Assembly: GCA_900491605.1 (NCBI GenBank)
Contig: UESW01001605.1
Span: forward strand, 387,407-451,406
From: Calamus simplicifolius
Lineage: Eukaryota > Streptophyta > Magnoliopsida > Arecales > Arecaceae
DNA: 64,000 nt
Direction: 5' to 3'
This document shows, in pieces, positions 11,121-22,530 of the stretch. Position 1 is the first letter of the stretch, and the number at the start of each line of letters is the position of its first letter. A program made the position numbers and the translations under genes. A model generated the notes under the pieces. It was not told where the DNA came from. It saw nothing but the letters and a program-made list of their open reading frames with translations, and searched no databases.

Positions 11121-11280
11121 CACCTGCGCAGCGCCTCTGATCGGGGGTTTCCCGGAAGACTAAGCGCTTCGCTTGGAGCGAAGCGTTAGTCTGGGGAACC
11201 CAACAGTCAGGAGCTTGGTTCATCTGAACCAAGCCTGGTTCATCTGAACCAAATCTGGTTCATTTGAACCGGGTATTACA

Positions 11281-11293
11281 TTCTCCCCTCCTT
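11281..11293 (-). other. Polypurine tract of element 2
   Basis: AAGGAGGGGAGAA on the minus strand, directly before TGTAATACCC. It is the near-identical counterpart of the tract of element 1. Confidence 0.85.
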
Positions 11294-11347
11294 ATAAAAA
11301 TTTTGGCCTCGAAATTGGTATACTATAAATCTCCAAAAGTCAACAAT

Positions 11348-11665
11348 CTAAGATAGATAAATTACCTTCAAATAATTGTGGATACATTTAATTTCTTCCT
11401 CAAGCTCCCAAGTAGCCTCCCTCTCAGAGTGATTATTCCACTGAACTTTGACATACGGGATGGTATGCCGCCTTAGAATCTGATCCTTGCGGTCCACGAT
11501 ACGTACAGGATGTTCCTCATATGATAAATCCTTCCTCAATTGAATAGGCTCATAAGCTATAACATGACTGGGGTCTGAAACATTTTTCCTCAGCATAGAT
11601 ACATGGAATACATTGTGAACACCAAATAAGATCGGGGGCAGTGCTAAGCTGTATGCAACCTCCCT
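11348..11665 (-). pseudogene. Integrase C-terminal tail in element 2 (copy 1)
   Basis: The minus-strand reading includes MLRKNVSDPSHVIAYEPIQL, SYEEHPVRIVDRKDQILR and VKVQWNNHSEREATWELEEE. It matches the end of element 1 integrase and runs past the point where that copy is frameshifted, to a chromodomain-like tail. Only the last part of integrase is present; the zinc finger and core are absent. It probably persists because it adjoins the polypurine tract needed in cis, not for its protein. Confidence 0.8.
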
Positions 11666-11689
11666 AACTCCATATCATAAGGAATACTA

Positions 11690-12440
11690 CACCATCTCAG
11701 AACTTAATCCTTGCGGTCCACCATGTGCACAAAATGATCTTCATAGGTCAATTCTTTCTTAAACTAAATCGGTTCAAGTTCTAACACATAACAGGGTTTG
11801 AAATACACCTCCTCAGTCATAAAGATATGAAACTCATTGAACACCCCAAAGAGTAATGAAGATAGTGCTAAGTTATAAGCCACCTTCTATATTTTGATCA
11901 AAATCTCAAATGGCCCAATGAATTGAGGACTCAATTCACCTCTAAACACAAATCTCATCACGTCATTAGTTAGTAAAACTTCCAAATGATCTTCAACCTG
12001 AAATTTCAAATCTTTCTGTTCAACATCAACATAACTTTTCTATTAACTCTGAGTTACATGAAACTGCTTTACTTAACGATACTTTTCATAGTAAAAGCTG
12101 AACCAGCTCAGTCCAAAATTGTCTCTCTCTCACCTCATCTTAATATGAAGGGAATTTACACCTTATATCATAGACAATTGAAATGAATCCATTTGAATGT
12201 TGGTTTGGTAATAAAATAAGCAATTTCACTAAGGTTAAGAAGCTATACCAAGCACTTTCTAAATCCATCACACAGGCTCGTAGTATATCATCAAAATCTA
12301 ATTGGTTCATGCAGATTGTCCATCTATTTGAGGGTGGAAGGCTGGACAGAAATTCAGCTTAATTCACTAAGCCTTATGATGACATCATCGAATTAGGAGA
12401 GTGAGACAAATGGGTTTAGACTCAATTTACGTAGTTTACC
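11690..12440 (-). pseudogene. Second, much older integrase tail in element 2
   Basis: Immediately beyond copy 1 the same region starts again in eroded form. CTTAATCCTTGCGGTCCACC corresponds to CTGATCCTTGCGGTCC in copy 1. Blocks for the chromodomain tail, the GPY/F module, CATCTTAATATGAAGGG (GRRCRSP region) and CCATCACACAGG follow in the same order as in element 1 at 4855-5440. Stops occur in all frames. Element 2 therefore carries two collinear integrase tails of very different age. Confidence 0.65.
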
Positions 12441-14588
12441 ATTAAACCAAAAAGAAATATTAACATTTAACCCACTTAAATTTCATCCTCGAAATTAAAT
12501 GTCCACAAATTTTGTACCATTAAAGATACTTACTAGCAACTTTTATTTCATTCCCAAGTACCCAAATGACATGTCCAACTTTCAAAATTAATTTGATCTT
12601 TCTACCAAATAAAATTGAATTCCTTAAGAAGTATTTCTTTCCTGCCCTTTTTTTTTTTTTTTTTTACCTTAACCTCTCACAACACAATCATCATAAATAT
12701 CATAGGGTCCATCATATGTATTATGTCATCCATTCTTGAGGTTAATAACATATATCAATTACTGTTAATTCCTCGATAAGACAATTCCAAGTTCTTTTGA
12801 ATTAAATATAAAATAGTTTTCTTCCAATGCTCTCTCAACTCATATAGTTGAATGTGCCATTAATCATTACGACACTTATTTCAATCATCATAACATACTT
12901 GGTTTCACTCTTGAATACTTCAAGCTAACATCAATGAACATTATGCAATTATTTAGGATATCTTTCAAAATTATCATAATCAACTAATTTAATTTCTTTG
13001 AATAATAGTGCCATCATTATTCATCAGTATGATTAATTTATCTCCTTCATAATTATCAATAATACCACCATAACCAATCAATTTCTCATGAATAGGTCAG
13101 TATATCCTCAATAAATAATGCAATTTAAATGATTCAAATTCTTGAATCGATTATTTGTTACCAATGATTATCAAAATCATCTATAGATTATGCAATGTCT
13201 CATGCCATAATATGACCAATTAATTTAAACCCTTCAAATATCTCAAAGTGACTTTACTAATCTAGCTCAGATGGATACAAGTCTTATAAGGTCAATAAAG
13301 ATTGAAAATGCACTTACCATCCGAAAGACATAATTTAAAAATTATAGTAATCTCTCTATGACTTGAAAGTGATAATAGATGTACCCTTAACCATAATCCA
13401 TAACTGATAATAATCAAAATAAAATCATCTCCCTCCTATTTTCTTAACAATAATTATGCCACATATGGCTGATTGATAATTTATCCATCCTGGAGAAAGA
13501 TATCTACTTAGGAACTATGAAGAAAGGTACAATAAGTATGCACGATAATCTATGAATAGATATCTTGATTTAGAAATCTATTAAAAGATGAAAATCCCCC
13601 ATGAAATTCTTTATCAGTGGAGTTTATCATATTCTCATTATTGCTAAAATCTTTCACTTTCTACCATCAAAATATTTGATCATTTATAGCCAAAATCAGT
13701 TCTAAAGATTAATAGAGTCTACTGCTCTCAAAACTTAAACAGTAATTGTTTCAGAATTTAAAATTTTATAATCTTCCTAAATGATCCATCATGATGTAAT
13801 ATGCAGTCAACCACTTCATTAGCATCAGTATCAACCATCTCCACATCTAGCAAATTAACAATCAGTTTTGAACAAGCAATATCCATAATAAAAGTTCTCT
13901 TAGCAAAATATACTTATCCATCCTGACTCAAATTCAAAAAGTACTCAATTGTAATTGATCAAAAATATGTAGTTAACTATTTCATTCCCAAAATATCATC
14001 AATATTAATCATCCATATAACCAGCAGATTAGCTCATAATCTTAAATTTACAAATCAACAATGTAAGTTCCACTAATAAAAATTCATTATATACATCCAC
14101 ATTCAAATTTAGATTTATTAACTCCAAATCCACATATCAACTCAATTGCAATATGGACATATGATGTTATCTTAGTCATATTAGTCATCAATTGAAATTT
14201 TTCACTACTATGTTATATTCCATATATTCATCTATCTTTTATTGCATATCCAATTAAAATTTCATCTCTGATATTATTTAAAGGTCTGAAATTGCTACGA
14301 ATCATTTCCAACAAGTTTAATGGAGTTAAAACCTCTAGAAGCCCCTTGACCTCCCCATTGGTCAAGGTCACCAGCTTGGGAATCCCATAATATCATTGGC
14401 TTGCGATGGTTCATTCTTAATTCCTATCAAATTTGTAATTCAATTAATATCTTGATAAACTTTAAATTTCAAGCTTCCAAAGCATAATTTCCTGAAATTC
14501 TTGAAAGTCATAATTGTCTCAATATCATCCAAGTATTTTGCCTAGAGTGTCAATATGCATATGTCCCTAAGATCATAACCTGGGTCCT
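12441..14588. other. AT-rich internal spacer of element 2
   Basis: No open frame of note and no conserved motif. Near 12480 TTCATCCTCGAAATTAAATG resembles the GGCCTCGAAATTGG signal next to Tekay polypurine tracts, so a third and older internal end may be buried here. A 21-base poly(T) run lies near 12645. Most of the stretch is eroded AT-rich sequence of unknown origin. Confidence 0.5.
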
Positions 14589-14626
14589 GTGGGTTATGGG
14601 CCCACCACGCTTCCGCTACGCACTCT

Positions 14627-14819
14627 GATGCTGCATGTCCTGCATAGACTGCACCATACCCGAGAGAGCTTGAAGCATCTCGGACTGGAATCGCTGGTGC
14701 TCAGTTCCTACTGGGTTGGCAGGGGCCATACCTCCAGTAGTTCCTTAACCCACCGGCTGATCAGCATTACCGGCCAGAGAGTCCTCCTCAAACAGTTGGC
14801 TCCTAGTACAGCGAGCCAT
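14627..14819 (-). pseudogene. Gag N-terminal remnant of element 2
   Basis: Starts at ATG 14817-14819 and reads MARCTRSQLFEEDSLAGNAD, a TAA after QPVG, then FQSEMLQALSGMVQSMQDMQ. It breaks off at about residue 65, where homology to element 1 gag ends. Non-autonomous LTR elements often keep this 5' piece because packaging signals extend into gag; that role is an inference here. The stop shows it is not translated as gag. Confidence 0.85.
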
Positions 14820-15004
14820 AACTATTTTCTGATAAAATAGATGTGGTTAATATCATAAACTAAAGTGTCAGGTGACTCTCAGTATAATGTCATCCAAATA
14901 TGTTCACTACGTGTTATCATGTCAATATGTCTGTGTCCCTAGGGTCATAAGTTCTCTACCTGTTATCATGTCAATATGTCCATGTCCCTAGGGTCATAAC
15001 CTAA

Positions 15005-15016
15005 GCTCTGATACCA
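15005..15016 (-). other. Primer-binding site of element 2
   Basis: On the minus strand TGGTATCAGAGC, complementary to the 3' end of plant initiator-Met tRNA, lies 7 bases inside the 5' LTR end (GGGGCGTGACA). Confidence 0.9.
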
Positions 15017-15023
15017 TAAAAGC

Positions 15024-17516
15024 TGTCACGCCCCAGACCCAAAAATTTTGAGCTAGGGTGACAACCCGCCGCGTGCCGGGCACGCAAGGCGTCTTAAAAA
15101 TCTTGATATACAATTCAAAAGGCAATGAATATGGAAACCAACCATAATACAAATGATAGTTATAAGTTTTGGGTATCAAACCCTACATCCAAGTCATGCT
15201 AATAAAGTTGGACTATAACAAGCCCTACACACAAACATAATAGGATTACACCAATGCAATGGTTCTCATTTTATTTATTGAAAGCTCCATCAACTCCGAA
15301 TATCCATCATCAACCCTGAGGCTCTGAAAAACATTGTGAAGGTTTAATGAGTTTACACTCAATAAGTAAGCCTATTATACAATCATATCATACTTGAATT
15401 ATATTTAACATGCCATCAACATATACATCTTGTCAACTTAACATAAATTGAACATTTGATAAGCATCAGAATATGCATTCTAGCAAACTCACTGTTTATA
15501 GATTTCCTATGTGTCCCACGGCCCTGCAATACCTCAATCAGAGCACATCCTCCAGATGCGTGGCCATCAACATCCACAGAACACATTGTACGATGTGTGG
15601 GCCATACCATAACAGAACACACTCTACGATGTATGTGGCCATAAAAATCATACAGAACACATTGTAAGACATGTGGGCCATACCATAACAGAACACACTC
15701 ATCAGTGTGGGAGGCCATAAAAATCATACAGAACATGTCTACAATATGTGGGGCCATATCATAACAGAATACATCTCTAGTGTGTGTGGCCATAAAAATC
15801 ATACAGAACACATCTACAATGTGTGGGGCCATAGTAAAGGAGAACCGTGGCGACACATATAAATCTATTTAACATTTTCATCACATGTGCATCATGCATC
15901 TTTATCTCACAATATCTCACAGTGGTTTGCACAGTACAAGGAAATACATATAATCACCTCAATATAAACATGCGTACAGACAATCACAATTCTGGCATAT
16001 GCATCAATAAATCATTTCTTACAATATTACCAATCATTATAATCATATAATTATTCATTTGAAATCCACAGTTCCATGCTACATAGAGAATTCAGTTAAT
16101 TTATAAAAATGCATGCAAACTGTATATACTCAATTTATTAATTAAACAATTAAATTGCATAATAGTCTTACTTACCTCCTACGCAAAATCCAAATGATGA
16201 ACCAACTAATCAGATGTCTGGGCACCTACAGGATCAATGTACATAATTAATTCACGGAAATCTAATTAATAAAATGACCCTTAAGAATTTCTATCCAAAC
16301 TAGTTCATGGGCCCTACTTTGGGCTCGAATATCTCCCACTATACACACCCAATTGGGGAAGTAAAAATACCCCAAGAAACTAGAATTCACCCAGATTCTA
16401 GCATATAATTTTCTTGCTAATCCCGGCCCGTTACGGGACCCAAAAACTAGCCCCAAAACTGCTCGCTGCACGGCCCAATAAGGCCCAAAAGATGGCAGCC
16501 CAGCCGCCCAATAAGTCCTTCGATCCCAGCTCCTCTATTTTGCCGAAACAGAGGACAGCGTCCGGCCGGCGGCCAGGGCCGTCGCCGGCCTAATTCCGTC
16601 CGGCCCGGCACCGGAGGCCGGGCCGAGCCGGCCGCCGCCGTGGCTGGCCTCCATCCCCTCTCTATCTATCTCAATTTCTCTCCCTCTCTCTCTTTCTCTC
16701 CGCTGCTCCCACGTGAAGTTCACCGCGCCGGCAGCAAATCTGGCTAAATTGGGGCCGGTCCGGCCGGCCGCCGTTGGCCGGACCAGAGCCGGCCGCCATC
16801 ACGGCCGGCCTCCCCTCTCACTTCCTCTCCTTAATTTCTCTCATCTTCTCCCTCACATCCGTGGCACGTCTTTGTGCCGGCGGCACGGCCGGCCACCTTG
16901 GCCGGCCGGACCTCCACCGGACGCACGCCCGCCGGTGGAGGCGACAGGTCCAAGCTCAGGCCCGGCGAGGCGGCGAGCACGCCGCCGGGCCCGAACCAAC
17001 CGATGGAAGCCGGGTTGGCTTCTGCTACCGTGAGAGAAGGGCCGATTGGCCCTCTCTCTACTCTCTCTCCACCACCACCCCCGGACACCTCCCCCAGTGC
17101 CGGCGGGGTCACCGGCCAGATCTCAGGCCCGGCGAGGCGGCAAGCCGCCGGGCCTGAACCAAGGGATCGACCGGCCTCCCGTTTCTTCTCTGCCTCACGC
17201 GCTCTCTCACTCTGTCTCCCAGTCTCTTTCTCTCTCTCACGCTCTCTCTCTGGTTCTCTTTCTCTCTCTCTTTGCTCTCTCTCTAGAGTGGCAGGGAATT
17301 ACCTGATGGATGAAGCGCCAGCGTGAAGGAAGAAGTCCTTCACCTCCCTATTTATTCACCTGCGCAGCGCCTCTGATCGGGGGTTTCTCGGAAGACTAAG
17401 CGCTTCGCTTGGAGCGAAGCGTTAGTCTGGGGAACCCAACAGTCAGGAGCTTGGTTCATCTGAACCAAGCCTGGTTCATCTGAACCAAATCTGGTTCGTT
17501 TGAACCGGGTATTACA
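15024..17516 (-). repeat. 5' LTR of element 2 (copy D)
   Basis: 2493 bp, bounded by TGTCACGCCCC and GGGTATTACA. It is near-identical to copy C, with scattered single-base changes such as CTCGTCAGTG/CTCATCAGTG and GAACCGCGG/GAACCGTGG plus a few small indels in the GC-rich part. The primer-binding site abuts its left edge, so it is the 5' LTR. GTCTT follows it at once. Confidence 0.92.
15540..15838. repeat. Hairpin minisatellite in LTR copy D
   Basis: Same eight-unit array as in copy C, with only single-base differences. Confidence 0.8.
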
Positions 17517-17521
17517 GTCTT
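17517..17521. repeat. Target-site duplication GTCTT, right copy
   Basis: Perfect match to 8773-8777. Removing 8778-17516 and one GTCTT restores the gag reading of element 1 across the site. Confidence 0.92.
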
Positions 17522-17713
17522 CCTCATACAGTTGGCTCCTAGTACGACGAGCCATAACTATTTCCTGTTAAATTAGACGTGGTTAATATCATCATAAACT
17601 AATGTGTCAGGTGTCTCTAAGTATAATGTTATCAAAATATGTTCTCTATGTGTTATCATGTCAATATGTCTGTGTCCCTAGGGTCATAACCTAAGCTCTG
17701 ATGCCACTAAAGC
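17522..17713 (-). other. Gag start, leader and primer-binding site of element 1
   Basis: The ATG at 17553-17555 opens MARRTRSQLYEED, which runs up to the element 2 insertion. Upstream (17556-17694) is the untranslated leader with a CCCTAGGGTCATAAC block shared with element 2. At 17695-17706 the minus strand reads TGGCATCAGAGC, an initiator-Met tRNA site with one change from TGGTATCAGAGC. LTR copy E follows at 17714. These parts establish that the right fragment belongs to element 1. Confidence 0.88.
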
Positions 17714-18956
17714 TGTCACGCCCCAGACCCAAATATCGGGCTAGGATGACAACCCACCGCGTGCCGGGCACGCAAGGCGTCACAGCATTTTTCACACATA
17801 ACACCATTATATATAATCAAGCCAAATTCATCACTGAATATTAAAAGTTTTGGGTTACAAACCCTTACACCACAAAATAATGGGTCTTGATTTATTTAAT
17901 AGAAGATCCATCACCCCAACCATCCATCTTCAATCTCTTGGCTCTGACAAAAACATTGTAAGATTTTTATGAGCTTACACTCAATAAGTAAGCCACGTTA
18001 TACAGTCAAATCATAGCATAACAATCTATAAGCATATAAATGATTTGCATGCTTAAACATTCCATAAATACTCAAACATGCAATGTAAGTAAACCCACTG
18101 TTTATACTCTCAATGGTAGCTGTAAATATGACCCACGGCCCTGCAATATCTCAATAGTGTACCAACAAGCATCCCCCTACAGAAAGGGTCCAGATACCAG
18201 GGTCACGCCATATATAATCCACCAGAACACATACTCTATATATGTGATGCCACATCGAACCAAGCAGAACACACCCTCTAGATGTGTGATGCCACCTCAT
18301 AGTAACTCAGAATACATCCTCTAGATGCGTGATGCCATCTCGAACCCAAGCAGAACACATCCTCTAGACGTGTGAATGGCATAAACAAGCAGAACACATC
18401 CTCTAGACGTGTAGGTGGCATAAACAAGCAGAACACATCCTCTAGACGTGTAGGTGGCATAAACAAGCAGAACACATCCTCTAGATGTGTGTGTGGTATG
18501 ACATGATAAAGGAGAACCGCGGCGACACATAACAGCACCTCACATCATGCACAAACATATCAATAACATCTCTATATTGCATAAACAGTGGATTATACTT
18601 ACTGAACAATTGCATGTAATATATCACGTCAATGTCATAATAACTGCATCTCTCATGCATAGCATCCACATATGAAATCATTTTCAATCATAGCACATAA
18701 ACAACAATGTACTCATCTACTTACAATTTAGCCATAACAATTCTTCATGTAACAATATAATTTACAATTTAAATATTCATATAATGAATAAAATAATTTA
18801 TTAAATACTGATAACTGGCTTACTTACCTCAGTACGCAATCCAACAGGTATATATCAGCTAGTCAGATGTCTGAGCACCTACAGGATCATTTTACATAAT
18901 TAATTTATTAGAAAAGAATATTAAAATGACCCTTAGAATTTCTACCCAGACTATTG
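17714..18956 (-). repeat. 5' LTR of element 1 (copy E), truncated
   Basis: Begins TGTCACGCCCCAGACCCAAA and matches copy B closely up to the block ATTTCTACCCAGACTATT, then changes abruptly to unrelated sequence. Over 1 kb of LTR, including the U3 promoter end, is missing. A run of about 45 bp present in copy B near 2545-2600 is also absent near 17873. Confidence 0.88.
18222..18503. repeat. Hairpin minisatellite in LTR copy E
   Basis: Seven units with the same core as in copy B. Three successive units are almost identical (CAGAACACATCCTCTAGACG), which suggests recent unit turnover. Confidence 0.85.
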
Positions 18957-20279
18957 CAAGGTACAGGAGGAAGGGGGAGGGCGACGCAACAGCGGTGGTA
19001 AGAAAGACAAAGGTAATGAGCTGTTCAAAGCCGCTTCAACTGACACACTATCCGATGCAACGTGGAAGAAGCGCTAATAATACATTAATTATTAATTCGT
19101 GGTTTTTCTCCGATTTACGCTTGGAGGCGAAAGGAATGAGGTCGGTTCTGGTTTGAGAGTTGAGACATAGGATGCGGTCAATTCCTATAATCGCAACCAT
19201 TCTTGCTGCACGGCTCAATGGCTAACGCTTGCAGGAGTCGCGAGGATTATGTAACATGTTATCTCATGTCGTAAAAAAAAAATCTACTTAATCACGGATC
19301 ATTGCGTAATAAACAGACGGTCGTAATTACGGGATTAGACCCCTCTCGTTCGACCTGGAACGAACAGTATATATCCAGTCTCCGAGAATCAACCAAAAAA
19401 AACAAGGAAAACCATCGTACGAGAGAGAATGCGTTGAAACTCTATATCCTAACCAGGTGCTGGAATGGAGGATGTTGGGACAAATTTGACAACGTAAAAC
19501 TCGACAAAAATATCGCTTAATCATTGGATCGCGCCTTGTAAATCACCAATGTCATGTAATGCCATCTTTATATTTTGTGGTAAGGAGTTGGCAGGTTGTG
19601 AGTTGTCAACAATTTTTTTTGGAAAAAATTAGTTGGTTTAAGTGTAACATCAATGGGCTTCTTGGCCTCATTTTTAGTTCATATTGCTCTGAAATATTCC
19701 AGTTGGGCAACGGCTACAAATTTTTGTCTATTTATCGCTGGAGACAACTTTAATTAATTTGTTTGTTCGGAAGATACCTTATTAATTAACATGAGAAGAT
19801 TTTTCTTATCAATCGCCATTTAGAATTGTTTTTTGGTTTTATAATTTGAGGGGTGAAGACCAAGGGTAAAGCAGATAGAGGAAAAAGAAAATACCAAGGA
19901 AGTCTATAATTCTTTCTTTCCTTGTTTCTTTTTGCATTTTCTTATTTTTTATGCTTTTTCCAAAGCATCTCTTTTGTTTTATTGATCACTTTTTCCTCCA
20001 TTTTCAAAGAATGTTAGCATTGAAATGTTGCCTTTTGGTTTCGTTACATGTTCTTTAGCACAAAGGAACTTGTATTCACAGCAGCATAGGAGTTGACTGC
20101 ACCCCAAATCAATGCATACTTTGTAAAATGGTAGTTGGTTGGTGCATAAGTTATATTTCATAAACCTTCTTCAAGAGAAATTTTTAATAAACAATCATAT
20201 GTTCATTATTTGTTGCATAATTTTAGGATACCAAAGGGTTCAAATAGATGCATTACTTATCTTCCCCATTTTTTTCTAA
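18957..20279. other. No gene recognised
   Basis: Unique-looking, moderately AT-rich sequence after the broken LTR. It holds short open frames (for example 19302-19520), a poly(A) run near 19274 and T-rich tracts near 19900. No conserved protein motif, splice pattern or RNA gene was recognised. Confidence 0.5.
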
Positions 20280-22530
20280 TAAAATTTATTTAAACCACCT
20301 TGTTCAAAGATTCATCATTTATTATATGGTGCAAGAGAATTATCACCGTGTGTGTCGAGTGGTTGTGAATTAAGGGAATACATGCAACAATACGACATCA
20401 TGGACTCAATGTTATAGGGATGAATGTAGAAGGTAGCTTGATGACTGCACTACATCTTTTATCCTCGATAAATTTCATTAATTGGATCAAATTATATTTA
20501 AGGCATTTTTAAACTCAAAATCATCATTTTTAATACACTTCTATGGAATTATAATTATGCATGTTGAATTTTGTTGATCAGATGATAATAAACAAAAGCA
20601 TGATTTCTTAGTTTCAAATAGTTTATGCATACTTCTAAATGCTAGATATGGTGAGCACATCACTTATTATAATAAATCTCATTTAGAAAACTTTACTTGA
20701 TGCAATGTAGATTCTAGGTTCATCATTTGTTACACATGTATCATGTATATCAAAAAGTAGTGGATCTTGTAATCACAAACAATAGCACGATATGATGTAT
20801 TCCAATAAGTTAGGGGTGCTTTTAAAAGGTGGACTTGATGAGCGCATCACTTAGTTTCAATAAAATTTATTTGGCAAAATTCTATTGAACCTAATCTTGA
20901 CTCCAGATTCATCAATTTGTCACCTATTGTAAATGTTAATGGTGGTTGATTTAGGAATAAACTACTGTGTGACATACTGCTAAACTATTCAATATGCTAG
21001 ATTTAATTTGATATACCATAAATATGAAATGGAGTTATTGAACTCTAGATCCATCATTCTTCATTCATATAAAATACATGTTAAATGTTGATGGATCTAA
21101 TAGTTGCAGATGGATCTCACGGTAGTAGATGATAACATAACATGTTGGATTCAAATCTTTTAGGAATGCTTTTAAAAGGTGGACCTAATGAACACATCCG
21201 TTATTTACCATAAACACAATTTAGGAAAATGATACTAACCCTATCTTGATTATAGATCCATCATTTGTCATATGCTGTACATGTTAATAGTAGCGGATCT
21301 AGCAATAACGACAACATGATATGCTATTCAACCTTGATGTTAGATTGGACATTTGCCATACTAGAAATGAATTATGATAAATTTCAAATAGAGGTGGATT
21401 CTAGTCTCCTTATTTAAATGGTAGTAGATCTAAAAATAACAAACCATAATATGATAGGGTAGATTCAAACGTTCTAGAAATGTTTTTAAAAAATGGACTT
21501 GATGTGCATGTCACTTGTTTTTAAAAAATTCCATATCAAAAGTTTTACGTAACCTAATCATATCTCTTGATTCATCATTTGTCGTATATACCATACATGT
21601 TAAATGGCAGAGAATCTAGCCATAGCAAATGACAAAATAATAAAATAGATACAAATACCTTAGAGATGCTTTTAAAATTGGACTCAATGATTACATCACT
21701 TATTCTCTATATAAATTTTATTTGAGAAAAGTTTACCAAACCCAATCTTGATTCTAAACTCATCATTTGTCGTATACTATACATATTAAATGGTAGCAAA
21801 TTTAGCAATAAGTAACAACATGATATCCTAGTAAACAATTCTTGATGCTAGATTTAATATTTGTCACACTACAATAAATATCAAATAGAAGGGTTGGCTC
21901 TAAATTCATCATTTATCAGTTTTTCAAAAGGCAACAAAGCTAGCAATGATGTATAATGACATTATATAATGGCTTCAAATATTCTAGGGATATTTTTAAT
22001 TAAAAGGTGGACTTGATGAGAATATTACTTATTTTTAAAAAAATTATTCAAGAAAATATTACTTAACTCAATGTTGACTCTATATTCAAGATTTGTCGAC
22101 ATATATCATGTATATGCCAAAGATGGTGAATCTAGAAATATTAAATGACAACATGATACACTAAACTCAACCATTTTATCAATGCTTTTAAGGTGGACTT
22201 GTTAAGCACATTGCTAATTTTCAATAAATTCAATTTAACCAAATTTTACTTCAACTCAATTTTGACCCTAGGTTCATCATTTATCATATACAATACGTGC
22301 TAATGGCATGAATTTTGCAATAAATGACAACATGATATGCTATTAAACCATTCATAATGCTAGTTTCAACATTTTTCACACTACAAAGGAATTATCACAT
22401 ATATCAAATGGAGGTGGCTTTAGCGAAAATAAATAATAATAAGATATTGTTAAGAGAAGTATCCTAAGGATGCTATTCAACTGTAACATGATGACTACAT
22501 CACTTATTTTTGGGGGGCCAAAAAAAAACT
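20280..22530. repeat. Strongly diverged satellite-like tandem array
   Basis: Two blocks recur in alternation. Block 1 is like GATTCATCATTTGTC..TACATGTTAAATGG (near 20720, 20910, 21250, 21570, 21760, 21905, 22270). Block 2 is like CTTTTAAAAGGTGGACTTGATGAGCACATCACTT (split here: GCTTTTAAAAGGTGG, then ACTTGATGAGC; near 20820, 21165, 21485, 21670, 21995, 22185). Spacing of like blocks is roughly 150-190 or 300-345 bp, as if an array of dimers had decayed. Identity between copies is low. No open frame is present. Confidence 0.55.

Larger units (their letters stand above)
8778..11280 (-). repeat. 3' LTR of element 2 (copy C)
   Basis: 2503 bp from TGTCACGCCCC to GGGTATTACA; on the element strand it starts TGTAATACCCGG. 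It shares the conserved block GGGCTCGAATATCTCCCAC and the terminal motifs with the LTRs of element 1, but its left third differs (for example AAAAATTTTGAGC instead of AAATATCGGGC near the end), so it is a separate subfamily. The GC- and CT-rich tract at 10300-11050 produces long open frames that are not genes. Confidence 0.92.
8778..17516 (-). mobile_element. Non-autonomous Tekay-type LTR element (element 2), nested
   Basis: 8.7-kb insertion with LTRs at 8778-11280 and 15024-17516 that look about 99% identical by eye. It is flanked by the perfect 5-bp duplication GTCTT and sits inside codon 13/14 of element 1 gag. The polypurine tract (11281-11293) and Met-tRNA primer-binding site (15005-15016) are intact. 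The 3.7-kb internal domain keeps only a gag N-terminus and eroded integrase tails, with no complete coding domain. It thus has the form of a large retrotransposon derivative that moves on proteins supplied by a full Tekay relative. The near-identical LTRs make it the youngest clearly dated insertion in the window. Confidence 0.92.
2387..18956 (-). mobile_element. Ty3/gypsy Tekay (Del) retrotransposon, element 1, interrupted
   Basis: Minus-strand chromovirus-type element. Its 3' LTR lies at 2387-4659. The internal domain at 4660-8777 reads gag, protease, RT, RNase H, integrase from high to low coordinates. The first gag codons, the leader and the primer-binding site resume at 17517-17713 after the inserted element 2. 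A 5' LTR begins at 17714 but breaks off at about 18956. The polypurine tract followed by TGTAGTACCC, the LTR end GGCGTGACA and an initiator-Met tRNA binding site are typical of Tekay. The coding region has several stops and frameshifts and lacks the integrase core, so the copy is not autonomous. Confidence 0.9.

Noticed and set aside
15005..15016. tRNA-like string TGGTATCAGAGC
   Set aside because: Only a primer-binding site. No tRNA gene with cloverleaf was recognised here or elsewhere in the window.
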